A stretch of DNA of 7,553 bases from Clostridiaceae bacterium (GCA_016293225.1 JAEDEQ010000078.1:1-7553); one strand, 5' to 3'. Counted from the first letter of the stretch, positions 1 through 7,102 are shown. Notes: a model not told the origin generated them from the sequence alone. Numbers and translations are program-made.

Positions 1-542
1 CGGAACTTTGCGGCCACTGACGGTGTAAGGCCGTTGAGGCTCACAGAGGTACCCTTTGTGTTGGTGAGGTATACCCACCTTTTGCCGTTCCACTTCTGAA
101 TACGGTATCTTGAAGCGCCGGCGGTCTTTGCCCAGGTCAGTCTTGCCGTTGTGGGGGAGAGGACGGCGGCTTTGAGGTTCTTCGGCGCGGCACAAACAGG
201 CTTTGCAGAAACCGTTGCCGCACTGCCGTACACCTTTGTCTTTCCCGAAAGCTTATAGGCGCGGACGCGGAATTTGTAGGTGGTACCGGTTTTGAGCTTT
301 TTGATTCTGAACGTTGTTTTCCTGGTGGTTCCGACTGTTTTCCATTTCTTTCCCGAGGCTCTTTGAACCTCATAGCCGGAAACGCCGGAGGCTTTGCTCC
401 ATGTCAGGGTAACGGTGTTGTAGGTTACGGTTGCTTTGAGCTTTTTGACCTTTGCAACTGCGGCAAACGCCGGAGTAACCGCCGTGAGCACAATGCTCAG
501 ACACAAAAGCGCGGTCAGAAGCAGCCTTGCAAGCTTTTTCAT
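1..542 (-). CDS. Secreted fibronectin type III repeat protein, N-terminal part (runs off the left edge)
   Basis: I translated this from the ATG whose complement is at 540-542. The frame stays open for 180 codons to the window edge, so the C-terminus is missing. An AAGGAGG (complement 553-559) lies 10 bases upstream of the start. Residues 1-27 form a signal peptide: MKKLAR, a hydrophobic core, then an AFA cleavage site followed by AVAKVKK. Residues about 31-114 are one Fn3 domain, with the core Trp in TLTWSKASGVSGY and the F-strand TYKFRVRAY. A second Fn3 domain begins at about 118 (AAPKNLKAAVLSPTTARLTW) and continues off the edge. The protein aligns almost without gaps to the first 182 residues of the 1347-residue neighbour, including the SAKPVC linker, so the two are paralogues from a tandem duplication. 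The mature part has about 34 Lys/Arg and one acidic residue. I infer a secreted or surface protein; the ligand is unknown. Confidence 0.9.
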   Translation of the reverse strand, partial: MKKLARLLLTALLCLSIVLTAVTPAFAAVAKVKKLKATVTYNTVTLTWSKASGVSGYEVQRASGKKWKTVGTTRKTTFRIKKLKTGTTYKFRVRAYKLSGKTKVYGSAATVSAKPVCAAPKNLKAAVLSPTTARLTWAKTAGASRYRIQKWNGKRWVYLTNTKGTSVSLNGLTPSVAAKF

Positions 543-552
543 CTGTTTTCTT

Positions 553-559
553 CCTCCTT
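553..559 (-). promoter_or_regulatory. Ribosome binding site of the partial Fn3 gene
   Basis: AAGGAGG on the minus strand, 10 bases before the ATG at 542. It sets the start directly before an MKK-type signal peptide. Only about 20 bases separate it from the foot of the hairpin at 582-621, and I see no convincing -35/-10 pair between them, so translation probably depends on read-through from the upstream gene. Confidence 0.8.
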
Positions 560-581
560 AAAATATCGAATAATTTTGCCG

Positions 582-621
582 ATAACCGACCCCGAAGAGC
601 GCGCCCGCCGGGGTCGGTTAT
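582..621 (-). terminator. Perfect 13-bp GC-rich intercistronic hairpin (terminator-like, no U-tract)
   Basis: Arms at 582-594 (ATAACCGACCCCG) and 609-621 are perfectly complementary and enclose a 14-base GC-rich loop. The hairpin begins 13 bases past the stop codon of the 1347-residue gene, in the position of a terminator. However, the RNA after it on the minus strand reads CGGCAAAATTATTC, with no run of U, and the plus-strand exit has none either. It could be a weak or attenuating terminator, a barrier that protects the upstream mRNA 3' end, or a processing site that sets different levels of the two paralogues. The stem is seen directly; the function is inferred. Confidence 0.45.
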
Positions 622-634
622 GAGTTCATTGATG

Positions 635-3600
635 TCAGGCAGCTGTGGCTGTGGAAACAAAAGCGGGGATCTCATATGTAACGCTTGCTGAAGTTTCCGT
701 TCCTGCTTTAGTTACAATACTTATGTTAGTAGTCTCTGCCGTGATACCCGTGATCGTAACATAGACGGGATTGTTTGTTGAAAAAGCAACTTTTGGAGTT
801 GACCCCGATGCAGAGTTGACGCTAATGGAATAGTTCTCGCTGGTTAGATTTCTTGACCAGCTGAGTATGACGGAATCAGCAGTCCTATTGATAACCTTGA
901 TGTTTTTGACATCCACCGGAGCAAGCTTTGTTTTAACGGTGTTCGATGCAACTTCATTTGAATGGATTTCACTGTTTACAAATGCCTGAACCTTGAAAGT
1001 GTATTCCGTACTTCCGGTAAGACCCGAAGCATCGTAGGTCAAGCCTTCAACTTTAACCGACTTGTCATTATAGGACACCATGTAATATTTTGCGCCCTCG
1101 ACCTTTGCCCATGAAACAGTTATTTCTGTATCACTCTTTACTTCCGCCTTAACGCCTGTCACATCGGCAATACCGGTGGTTACTGTTGCGCCATTGCTCT
1201 TTTCACTGGTAAAGCTGTCTTTGACAGCCTCAACGGTGTAGGTATAAGTCTGACCGGGATTTACGCTGCTGTCGGTGAAAGAGGTTGTTGTGACAGTTTC
1301 CAGCTTTTCGCCGTTACGGTATACGTTGTAGCTTTCCGCTCCGGTTGAAGCTTTCCAGCTGACAACAACATTTTCGCTTTCAATTTTTGCCGAAATGTTG
1401 GTAGGTGTTGCAAGCTTTGTTAAAACGGTAACTTCGTTGCTGTAATTTGCAGAGAAAATCCTTTTGCCGTCTATCTCGTTATAAGCTTTGACTTTTACTT
1501 TGTACTCTGTTCCGGACTGAAGACCATTGAGCGTATTGCCGCCAATGAGTAGCGCTTCTTTACCATCAAAGTATGCAATGTATCCGTCAGCTCCGGAGGA
1601 GCAGGTGAATCCAAGCTTTGCAGAGTCGGTGGTTACACTGTCAACGGTAAGATTTGATACGGAAACAGGTGCGGTTTTTCCTGTGGTGCTGCTTGCAATA
1701 CCGATATTACTTCCGTTCTTTGCCGCAACGGTGAAGTAAACAACATCATTTGAAGCCGAAAGACCGGTTACTGTAACGGTGCGGGTGTTTCCAGTTGTAA
1801 CAGGCTTGTTAGTGACGGGTGTATTGACTGAGGAAGCACTGCTGCCCATCTTCAAAACATATTCCTTTGCTTTGTCATTAATTGTCCATGATACTTTAAT
1901 TGAATTTTCAGTTGCAGTAACAAACTTGAAATCCTTAACTGCCGAAAGCTTGGTCTGAACCTTAACTTCGTCCGAGGGGTCGGAGGTTATGTATTTGGTT
2001 GAGAAAAGGCTTGAGGAGGTGTCATAGAGCGCGGTTACCCTGAATGAATAATCGGTGAACTGCTCAAGGTTGCTGACCTTGCAGTAGCCGCTGCTGCCGC
2101 TGCTGTAAACATCAAGGTATTTTGCTCCGTCGCCGGTGTTGGAGCTGAGCCACTTGTCGCCGACCTTGATTTCAACAACATACTTGTCGGCGCCGGAAAC
2201 GGTCTTCCATGTGATTTTTGCGGTTTTGTCGGAGATTTCCGAAGCATTAACGACGGTGACCTTTGCCGGAGCGGTCATGCCCTCAACAACGGCGCTTTCG
2301 CTGCTCTTGACCTCGCCGCATTCGGCAATGCCCTTAAAGGAGTATTTCGTTGAGGGCTTAAGGCCGGTTAACTTATAGATGCAGACGTTGTCCGTAGCGT
2401 TGTCCTTGTTGGTGATAACCGCCTCAATCGCTTTCCATTCGGAGGAGCTGTCCTTGCCGCCCTCCTTGTAGAAAAGCTTATATGAGGTTGCCTTTGAGTT
2501 GACGACCCATGCGAGCGAAATTGAGGTGCTGCCGGTCATTCCCGCGTCCGTTCTGTAGGCGAGCGAGATGGGGGCAAGCAGGGTGGTTTCGGAAAGCTCG
2601 TTTGAAAAGCCCTCGGAGTATACCTTACTTCCGTCGGCACTTGTGAAGTATGACCTCATTCGGAATTTATAGGTTGTGCACTGAGAAAGGTTGTTAACGG
2701 TGAGAGTGGTTTTCTCCGTTTCGCCGAGAACCTCCCAGTCCTTGCCGGGCTGGAGCCACTGAATTTCATATTTTTCCGCACCCGGCATAGCGTTCCATTT
2801 AACGGTGATGCTTGTCGGTTTAACGGCGTCTGTTTCAAGGACTGCGTCTGACTTTGGCGCGGTTTTAACGGAAATTTCGTTTGTTGCGGTGGAGGTTATG
2901 CTTCCGCTCACTGCGGTAACGCGGAAAAAGTAAACGGTTGACGGCTCAAGGTTTTTAACGGTATAGGCCATGACGGCTGTGCTCTTGTCAACTTTATCGC
3001 ATTTTGCAAGGTCAACGTCTGTCCATTCCTGTGCGCCGTCCTTTTTCATCTGAAGCTTATAGCTTTCCGCTCTGGTGTTGACCGACCACGAAATGGTTAC
3101 GGAACTGCCTGTGGGGTTTTCCGCTCTGAAGTCGGTGACATTTGAAAGCGCCGTTGTAATAACCGCTTCGGTTGCGGTTGAATAGAGTCGGTTGGTAACG
3201 GGCTTTCCGGCGGAGTTGAGCTTGGTATAAAGGCTGTAGCCGATAACCCTGAAAACATAGGGTGTTTTCTGCTCAAGAGCCTTGCCGTCAAGCTCTTCAA
3301 TGCTGAACGTGGCCGTCTCCTTCGGAACGGAGCCGATACGTTCAAAGCTTGTAATTCTGTCACCGTTTTCGTTCGTTCTGGTTATCTGGGCGCGAATTTC
3401 ATATCTTTCAATAACGTCTGCGTCCTTTGACGCCGTCCAGCTCAGGGTGAACGATTTATCGGTAAGATTCACTGCTTTGAGGTTGGTTACCGCTGCCGGT
3501 GAGGTATGGCCCGAAACCGAGTTGGAATTAGCTGAAAAATAGTTCTTGGAATTTTCCGCCTTTATGTATGCTCTGACGGCAAGGGTAAAATCGGAATTTG

Positions 3601-4678
3601 AGGGAAGATTTTTAACGGTGCAGCTGTTGGTGCTGCAGGTTACGGCCCAATCCCATTTGTTTGCGGTGCTGTTCCAAAGGTAAACCGCATAGCCTGTAAC
3701 ACCGTCAACGGCTTTCCAGGAAAGGGTGGCGGTGGTTGAATCGCTTTCCTTGAGGACAAGCGAGGTAGGAGCGGCGATTGTTGCCGTTTTGAATGAAACG
3801 GAGTTTGAATTCGGACCGTAAATCATTTTGTCGCCGTTTTTGACATATGCGCGGACGCGAAGCTGATTGTTAACGGTAGGAATGAGCTTTTCAACGGTTT
3901 TGCGTGTTCCGCCTGTCATTGCGGCATATACCCACTTTTTGGCGGAAGAGTCATATTTGTAAATGAGATAGCCGCTGACGCCGGGAACCGCACTCCAGGA
4001 AATGTTTGCCGAAACCGGAGAAGCAGCAGTCACCTTAACGTTTGCCGGAACTTTAATGTTGGGTGTTACGGAGAGAGCGGCGCTTGCTCTGCCGTTAACA
4101 AGCTTTTTTCCGACTGTTTTGTAGGCAAGAACGCGGTATTTAACGGTAACGCCCGTTGAAAGCTTTGAAAGGGTGAGGTAGGTTTTGGTTGTTTTTGAAA
4201 CATCGACCCACTTTTTGCCGCTGTATTTCTGAAGCTTATAGCCCGAGGCTGCGGGAACGGCTTTCCAGGTGAACTTTACCGATGTAGGCGAAAGGACGGC
4301 GGCCTTGAAGCTCGTCGGCGCAATGCAAACGGGTTTTGCGCTCACGACTGCGGAGGCTTTTCCGTAAGCGGTCTTTTTGCCTGATTTTTTGTAGGCGCGG
4401 ACGCGGAACTTGTAGGTGGTTCCGGTGGTGAGCTTTGTAACCGTGTAGGTGGTTTTGGTGGTTGTTCCGACTGACTTCCACGTGTTCTTTGAGTACTGCT
4501 GAATCTGGTATCCGCTGACGCCGGACGCCTTGCTCCAGGAAAGAATGACCTTGCTTGCCGTAACCTCTGCTTTAACATTCTTCACCCTTGCCACGGCGGC
4601 GAAAGCCGGAACAACTGCGGCAAAAGTAATGCTCAGGCAGAAAAGAACGGTCACAATCATTTTGGAAAGCTTTTTCAT
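635..4678 (-). CDS. Large secreted protein of about 14 fibronectin type III domains
   Basis: 1347 residues, from the ATG at 4678 (AAGGAGG 9 bases upstream) to TGA at 635-637. Residues 1-27 are a signal peptide ending AFA. The rest reads as Fn3 domains at roughly 31-115, 119-206, 209-299, 301-393, 395-510, 511-608, 609-700, 701-803, 804-911, 912-1003, 1004-1089, 1090-1170, 1171-1251 and 1252-1340. Each has a core S/TW on the B strand and a Tyr-containing C strand, and most have a TxYxFRVxAY-like F strand. Domains 1-4 share an RAYxKxxGKxxYGxxS hairpin. From domain 5 the domains alternate between two types. There is no LPXTG, SLH, dockerin, Big domain, transmembrane tail or enzymatic region, and the last residues (FVSTATAA) follow the final strand directly. 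About ten Cys occur, including a CSTNSC pair at 348-353. The role is inferred to be adhesive or structural outside the cell; the ligand is unknown. Domain borders are judged by eye. Confidence 0.95.
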   Translation of the reverse strand: MKKLSKMIVTVLFCLSITFAAVVPAFAAVARVKNVKAEVTASKVILSWSKASGVSGYQIQQYSKNTWKSVGTTTKTTYTVTKLTTGTTYKFRVRAYKKSGKKTAYGKASAVVSAKPVCIAPTSFKAAVLSPTSVKFTWKAVPAASGYKLQKYSGKKWVDVSKTTKTYLTLSKLSTGVTVKYRVLAYKTVGKKLVNGRASAALSVTPNIKVPANVKVTAASPVSANISWSAVPGVSGYLIYKYDSSAKKWVYAAMTGGTRKTVEKLIPTVNNQLRVRAYVKNGDKMIYGPNSNSVSFKTATIAAPTSLVLKESDSTTATLSWKAVDGVTGYAVYLWNSTANKWDWAVTCSTNSCTVKNLPSNSDFTLAVRAYIKAENSKNYFSANSNSVSGHTSPAAVTNLKAVNLTDKSFTLSWTASKDADVIERYEIRAQITRTNENGDRITSFERIGSVPKETATFSIEELDGKALEQKTPYVFRVIGYSLYTKLNSAGKPVTNRLYSTATEAVITTALSNVTDFRAENPTGSSVTISWSVNTRAESYKLQMKKDGAQEWTDVDLAKCDKVDKSTAVMAYTVKNLEPSTVYFFRVTAVSGSITSTATNEISVKTAPKSDAVLETDAVKPTSITVKWNAMPGAEKYEIQWLQPGKDWEVLGETEKTTLTVNNLSQCTTYKFRMRSYFTSADGSKVYSEGFSNELSETTLLAPISLAYRTDAGMTGSTSISLAWVVNSKATSYKLFYKEGGKDSSSEWKAIEAVITNKDNATDNVCIYKLTGLKPSTKYSFKGIAECGEVKSSESAVVEGMTAPAKVTVVNASEISDKTAKITWKTVSGADKYVVEIKVGDKWLSSNTGDGAKYLDVYSSGSSGYCKVSNLEQFTDYSFRVTALYDTSSSLFSTKYITSDPSDEVKVQTKLSAVKDFKFVTATENSIKVSWTINDKAKEYVLKMGSSASSVNTPVTNKPVTTGNTRTVTVTGLSASNDVVYFTVAAKNGSNIGIASSTTGKTAPVSVSNLTVDSVTTDSAKLGFTCSSGADGYIAYFDGKEALLIGGNTLNGLQSGTEYKVKVKAYNEIDGKRIFSANYSNEVTVLTKLATPTNISAKIESENVVVSWKASTGAESYNVYRNGEKLETVTTTSFTDSSVNPGQTYTYTVEAVKDSFTSEKSNGATVTTGIADVTGVKAEVKSDTEITVSWAKVEGAKYYMVSYNDKSVKVEGLTYDASGLTGSTEYTFKVQAFVNSEIHSNEVASNTVKTKLAPVDVKNIKVINRTADSVILSWSRNLTSENYSISVNSASGSTPKVAFSTNNPVYVTITGITAETTNISIVTKAGTETSASVTYEIPAFVSTATAA
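659..4588 (-). repeat. Tandem array of about 14 Fn3-coding units of roughly 80-115 codons
   Basis: Internal protein-level repeat covering residues 31-1340 of the 1347-residue gene. The units have diverged enough that no long exact DNA repeats stand out, but short codon blocks recur, for example those encoding FRVRAY. Domains 5, 7, 9, 11 and 13 end in a T-x-L-type sequence (TTAL, TTLL, QTKL, LTKL, KTKL). Domains 6, 8 and 10 end in TAP. This points to duplication of domain pairs. Confidence 0.85.
4133..4678 (-). repeat. Segment paralogous to 1-542 (dispersed direct repeat of the gene 5' ends)
   Basis: Codons 1-182 of the 1347-residue gene correspond to the visible codons 1-180 of the partial gene at the left edge, with a single one-residue indel near residue 105. 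At DNA level the best block I see is 256-290 against 4392-4426: 35 bases with two mismatches, encoding the TYKFRVRAY strand. The copies lie in the same orientation about 4.1 kb apart, so recombination between them could in principle delete or fuse genes. Confidence 0.8.
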
Positions 4679-4687
4679 TGAGTAAAT

Positions 4688-4694
4688 CCTCCTT
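4688..4694 (-). promoter_or_regulatory. Ribosome binding site of the 1347-residue Fn3 gene
   Basis: AAGGAGG on the minus strand, 9 bases before the ATG at 4678. It agrees with the start that gives an intact MKK signal peptide. Confidence 0.85.
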
Positions 4695-4741
4695 CATCTT
4701 TTGGGGTGTATATGGGCTTGCCGGCACCGTAGGCTCCGGTT

Positions 4742-4805
4742 GCCGAAAAGTTGCCTTCGGCTCTGAGTAGCCGCTTAATAATTGCACCTCAATCAGTAAG
4801 CGGCT
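4742..4805 (-). promoter_or_regulatory. Two hairpins in the spacer between the 733- and 1347-residue genes
   Basis: The first hairpin in transcription order has 9-bp perfect arms at 4769-4777 and 4797-4805 (AGCCGCTTA/TAAGCGGCT). Its 19-base loop holds a nested 4-bp pair, ATTG/CAAT (4781-4784 and 4790-4793), across a symmetrical 3x3 internal loop. The second has 6-bp arms at 4742-4747 and 4756-4761 (GCCGAA/TTCGGC) around 8 bases. Neither is followed by a U-run, so a standard intrinsic terminator is unlikely. They could be a structured leader, an mRNA stability or processing element, or part of an unrecognised regulatory RNA. I could not match the spacer to any riboswitch consensus I know. Confidence 0.45.
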
Positions 4806-4826
4806 GCCCGGAAGCGCCTGCGGCAA

Positions 4827-7028
4827 TCAGTTCCAGAGAAAAATGTATTCGCTGTTGATTTTTTCGCCGATTTCAAAAGAGCTGTGCTCCTTTGTTCCCT
4901 TTGCGGTGAAAGTAACCGAGGAGGAAAGGGTGTCGAGCCTTCCCTCGTTGACCTTTGCAGAAACAAAGAGGTTTTCGTATTCAACGCTTTCAAGCGAGAT
5001 ACCCTGCGCTTTTTCAAGGGTTTCCCAATCGGGAAGAGCCGAGAGCGAACCGGGCAGGGAACCGCCCTTTTTGATTTTTGCGGCGGAAAGCTCAATAACA
5101 TAGCCGCTGCCGTCCTCTCTGACGGAAACGTTAAGGCTTTCGGCGTCCTCTGCCGAGAACGCAAGCCTGCCGTTAAAGAACGGCAAAAGCTTTTCGAGCG
5201 GTAACTTTTTGGAGGTTTCCGTTCCGCTAACGAAATTATAATCGGTTTTTCCGCTCATGTCAACAGCTGAAAGGAGATTTGAGAATTTTTCCTCATCGGG
5301 AAAAACACGGCGGTCGGAAACCGTGCGCGATTCAAAGAGCATGAAGTTCTTTTGACCTGCGGTGTTGTTGAAAGCCTTTGCAAAGGCACTGAGAGCCTCG
5401 TCCTTTGTTTTGGGAACGGTGAACTGCGCCGGGGTTTTAACGGTGACTGCCGCGCCGGGAGCCACAAAAAGCTCGCCGCCTGTTTTTTTGTAAACGGGAC
5501 TTACAAGGAATCTGTATTCCGTTTCCGGCGAAAGGGCGCTTATTGCGGCGGTATTGTTCTGCGTATTTGCGCAAAGTGAATACGCTTTTTTTGCCTCGTC
5601 ATACTTATATATATAGTATCTGTCCGCGCCGGAAAGGCGGTTCCAGGAGAGGGAAACGCCCGTTGCCGTAACAGAGGCCGCCTTGAGTCCGGTTATCTTT
5701 TCCGGCGAAAGGGCCTTTGCCGTTATTTCGGCGTATTTTCCGTCATATGAGCTGCTGCCGCTTTTGAAAATGCCGCAGACTCTGATTTTGTATGTATCGT
5801 TATAGGAGGGAACGGACAGAGTACAGCTTGTCCTGTCCGTGGTGATGTTGCCGTTTAGCGCCTTTCCGCTTGCATTGCAAAGAACAACTCGATACTTTGC
5901 TGCCGAGGAAAGCCGATTCCATGAAACGGTTACCGAATCAACGGTGCAGGCCGTCTTTTTGAGTCCGGATACGGCGGCCGCGCTCTTGGTCTGAGCCGTG
6001 ATTGTTCTGTAACCGCCGAGAATGAGGGTCTTGCCGGCTTTGTAAAAGCTCCTTACGCGCAAGGTAACGCTTTCGCCGCGTCCGAGTCCTTTCACGGTAA
6101 AGCTTGTTTTGTCCGTTTCTGTGAGGGTTGTCCACTTTTTCTTTGCGCTGTCATAGCGCGAAACTCTGTATCCGGTTGCGCCGGCAGCCTTTTTCCATTT
6201 GAGGGTAAGGCTTGTCTGTCCGCTTGCGCTCTGGGAAAGCGAGCCGGGTTTGCGCGGAATTACGGTGAGCTTTGTCTGCGCGCTGACGCTTTTCATACCC
6301 TTGACGGTTGCGGTGAGCGTTGCCGTTCCGCAGCCGGAGACGGTAACAACGCCGTCGGACGAAACAGAGGCGGCTTTGTTTGAACTTGTGTATTCAAGCG
6401 CCTTGTAATAAGTATTCGCAGGCGTCTGAGTAACATTAAGCGCCTTGGTATTTCCGATATAAAGCTTGAGCTTTTTCGGTGCGGAAAGCGCCGTGGGATA
6501 GGTGCAGGCGTATTTTACGGTGCCGAGCTTTTTAAGGTGGGTTTCCGCCCGTGTTCCGGCAACAACGTAAACGGTAACGTTTTCGCAGCCGCGGAAAGCG
6601 TCCTTGCCGATTCTTGAAACCTTTGAGTCAAGGACAACGGTTCTGAGGTTTGTGCAGTACCAGAACGCGGAATTGCCGATTTTTCGAAGCTCCCCGGGCA
6701 GAACGAGCTTTTTAAGGCCGGTACATTCGTTGAACGCGCTTTCGCCGATTTCCGTAACGGAGTCGGGGATTGAAAGCGAGGTCATCGTTCTGACCTGCCA
6801 GAAGCACTCGTTATAGATTTTTGTAACGGGGAGCGAATCAACCTTTGCAGGGATGCGGACTTTTTTTGCTTTTCCCGTGTATGAGACAACGGTAACGCTC
6901 TTTTCCCCGACATCAAAGGTAAAGCCGTTTTTCTTCACTGTTTTTGCAGAACCCGAAAAAACAAAAAGGGTGATAAGGGCGCTGACCGCAAAAACAAAAA
7001 GAAAAGATTTGAAAACACGTTTTTTCAT
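4827..7028 (-). CDS. Secreted BspA-like LRR / Big2-like / Fn3 protein with an unassigned C-terminal domain
   Basis: 733 residues, ATG at 7028, TGA at 4827-4829. The frame is open upstream to an ATG at 7109, but I chose 7028: GGAGG lies 8 bases before it, a signal peptide follows (residues 1-28, ending SGSA), and the promoter lies inside the longer frame. In order I see: BspA/LRR_5-type leucine-rich repeats at about 57-170, three to four units of roughly 23 residues with the pattern IGxxAFxxCxxLxxxxLP; a Big2-like domain at about 184-256 (LYIGNTKALNV, then YTSSNKAASVSSDGVVTV, then TLTATVKG); Fn3 domains at 258-349, 351-440 and 442-533; and a C-terminal region at 536-733 starting KTKDEALSAFAKAFN. 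That region is predicted mixed alpha/beta and I cannot name it. BspA-like LRRs in other bacteria often mediate adhesion to host matrix or other cells, so a surface or secreted binding role is inferred. No anchor motif or catalytic motif is visible. It is probably the first gene of the unit. Confidence 0.93.
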   Translation of the reverse strand: MKKRVFKSFLFVFAVSALITLFVFSGSAKTVKKNGFTFDVGEKSVTVVSYTGKAKKVRIPAKVDSLPVTKIYNECFWQVRTMTSLSIPDSVTEIGESAFNECTGLKKLVLPGELRKIGNSAFWYCTNLRTVVLDSKVSRIGKDAFRGCENVTVYVVAGTRAETHLKKLGTVKYACTYPTALSAPKKLKLYIGNTKALNVTQTPANTYYKALEYTSSNKAASVSSDGVVTVSGCGTATLTATVKGMKSVSAQTKLTVIPRKPGSLSQSASGQTSLTLKWKKAAGATGYRVSRYDSAKKKWTTLTETDKTSFTVKGLGRGESVTLRVRSFYKAGKTLILGGYRTITAQTKSAAAVSGLKKTACTVDSVTVSWNRLSSAAKYRVVLCNASGKALNGNITTDRTSCTLSVPSYNDTYKIRVCGIFKSGSSSYDGKYAEITAKALSPEKITGLKAASVTATGVSLSWNRLSGADRYYIYKYDEAKKAYSLCANTQNNTAAISALSPETEYRFLVSPVYKKTGGELFVAPGAAVTVKTPAQFTVPKTKDEALSAFAKAFNNTAGQKNFMLFESRTVSDRRVFPDEEKFSNLLSAVDMSGKTDYNFVSGTETSKKLPLEKLLPFFNGRLAFSAEDAESLNVSVREDGSGYVIELSAAKIKKGGSLPGSLSALPDWETLEKAQGISLESVEYENLFVSAKVNEGRLDTLSSSVTFTAKGTKEHSSFEIGEKINSEYIFLWN

Positions 7029-7036
7029 GCGATAAC

Positions 7037-7041
7037 CCTCC
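7037..7041 (-). promoter_or_regulatory. Ribosome binding site that decides the start of the 733-residue gene
   Basis: GGAGG on the minus strand, 8 bases before the ATG at 7028. The alternative upstream ATG at 7109 has no such site and would add 27 residues in front of a complete signal peptide, hiding it from the N-terminus. Confidence 0.85.
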
Positions 7042-7057
7042 ATGATAAGATAATACA

Positions 7058-7086
7058 ATATTAGCACTTTTTTTGACGAAAGACAA
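7058..7086 (-). promoter_or_regulatory. Sigma-A-type promoter of the 733-residue gene
   Basis: On the minus strand, -35 TTGTCT (7081-7086), a 17-base spacer, and -10 TAATAT (7058-7063) preceded by TGC, which makes an extended -10. Transcription would start near 7051, leaving a leader of about 22 bases that contains the ribosome binding site. The DNA upstream of the -35 is strongly A/T-rich, like an UP element. It is the only convincing promoter I found for the three genes. Confidence 0.75.
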
Positions 7087-7102
7087 TGCCGAATTGTTAT
7101 TA

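Noticed and set aside
4679..4826. Known riboswitch in the spacer
   Set aside because: Pieces such as GGCAAC and CCGAAGG recall c-di-GMP-I or glycine aptamers, but the conserved cores (for example GCAAAGCC) are missing on both strands.
363..6816. Numerous open frames of 60-120 codons overlapping the large genes on both strands
   Set aside because: They lie in other frames of long Fn3-coding genes, lack ribosome binding sites, and have compositions (Ser/Arg/Pro-rich) typical of shadow frames.
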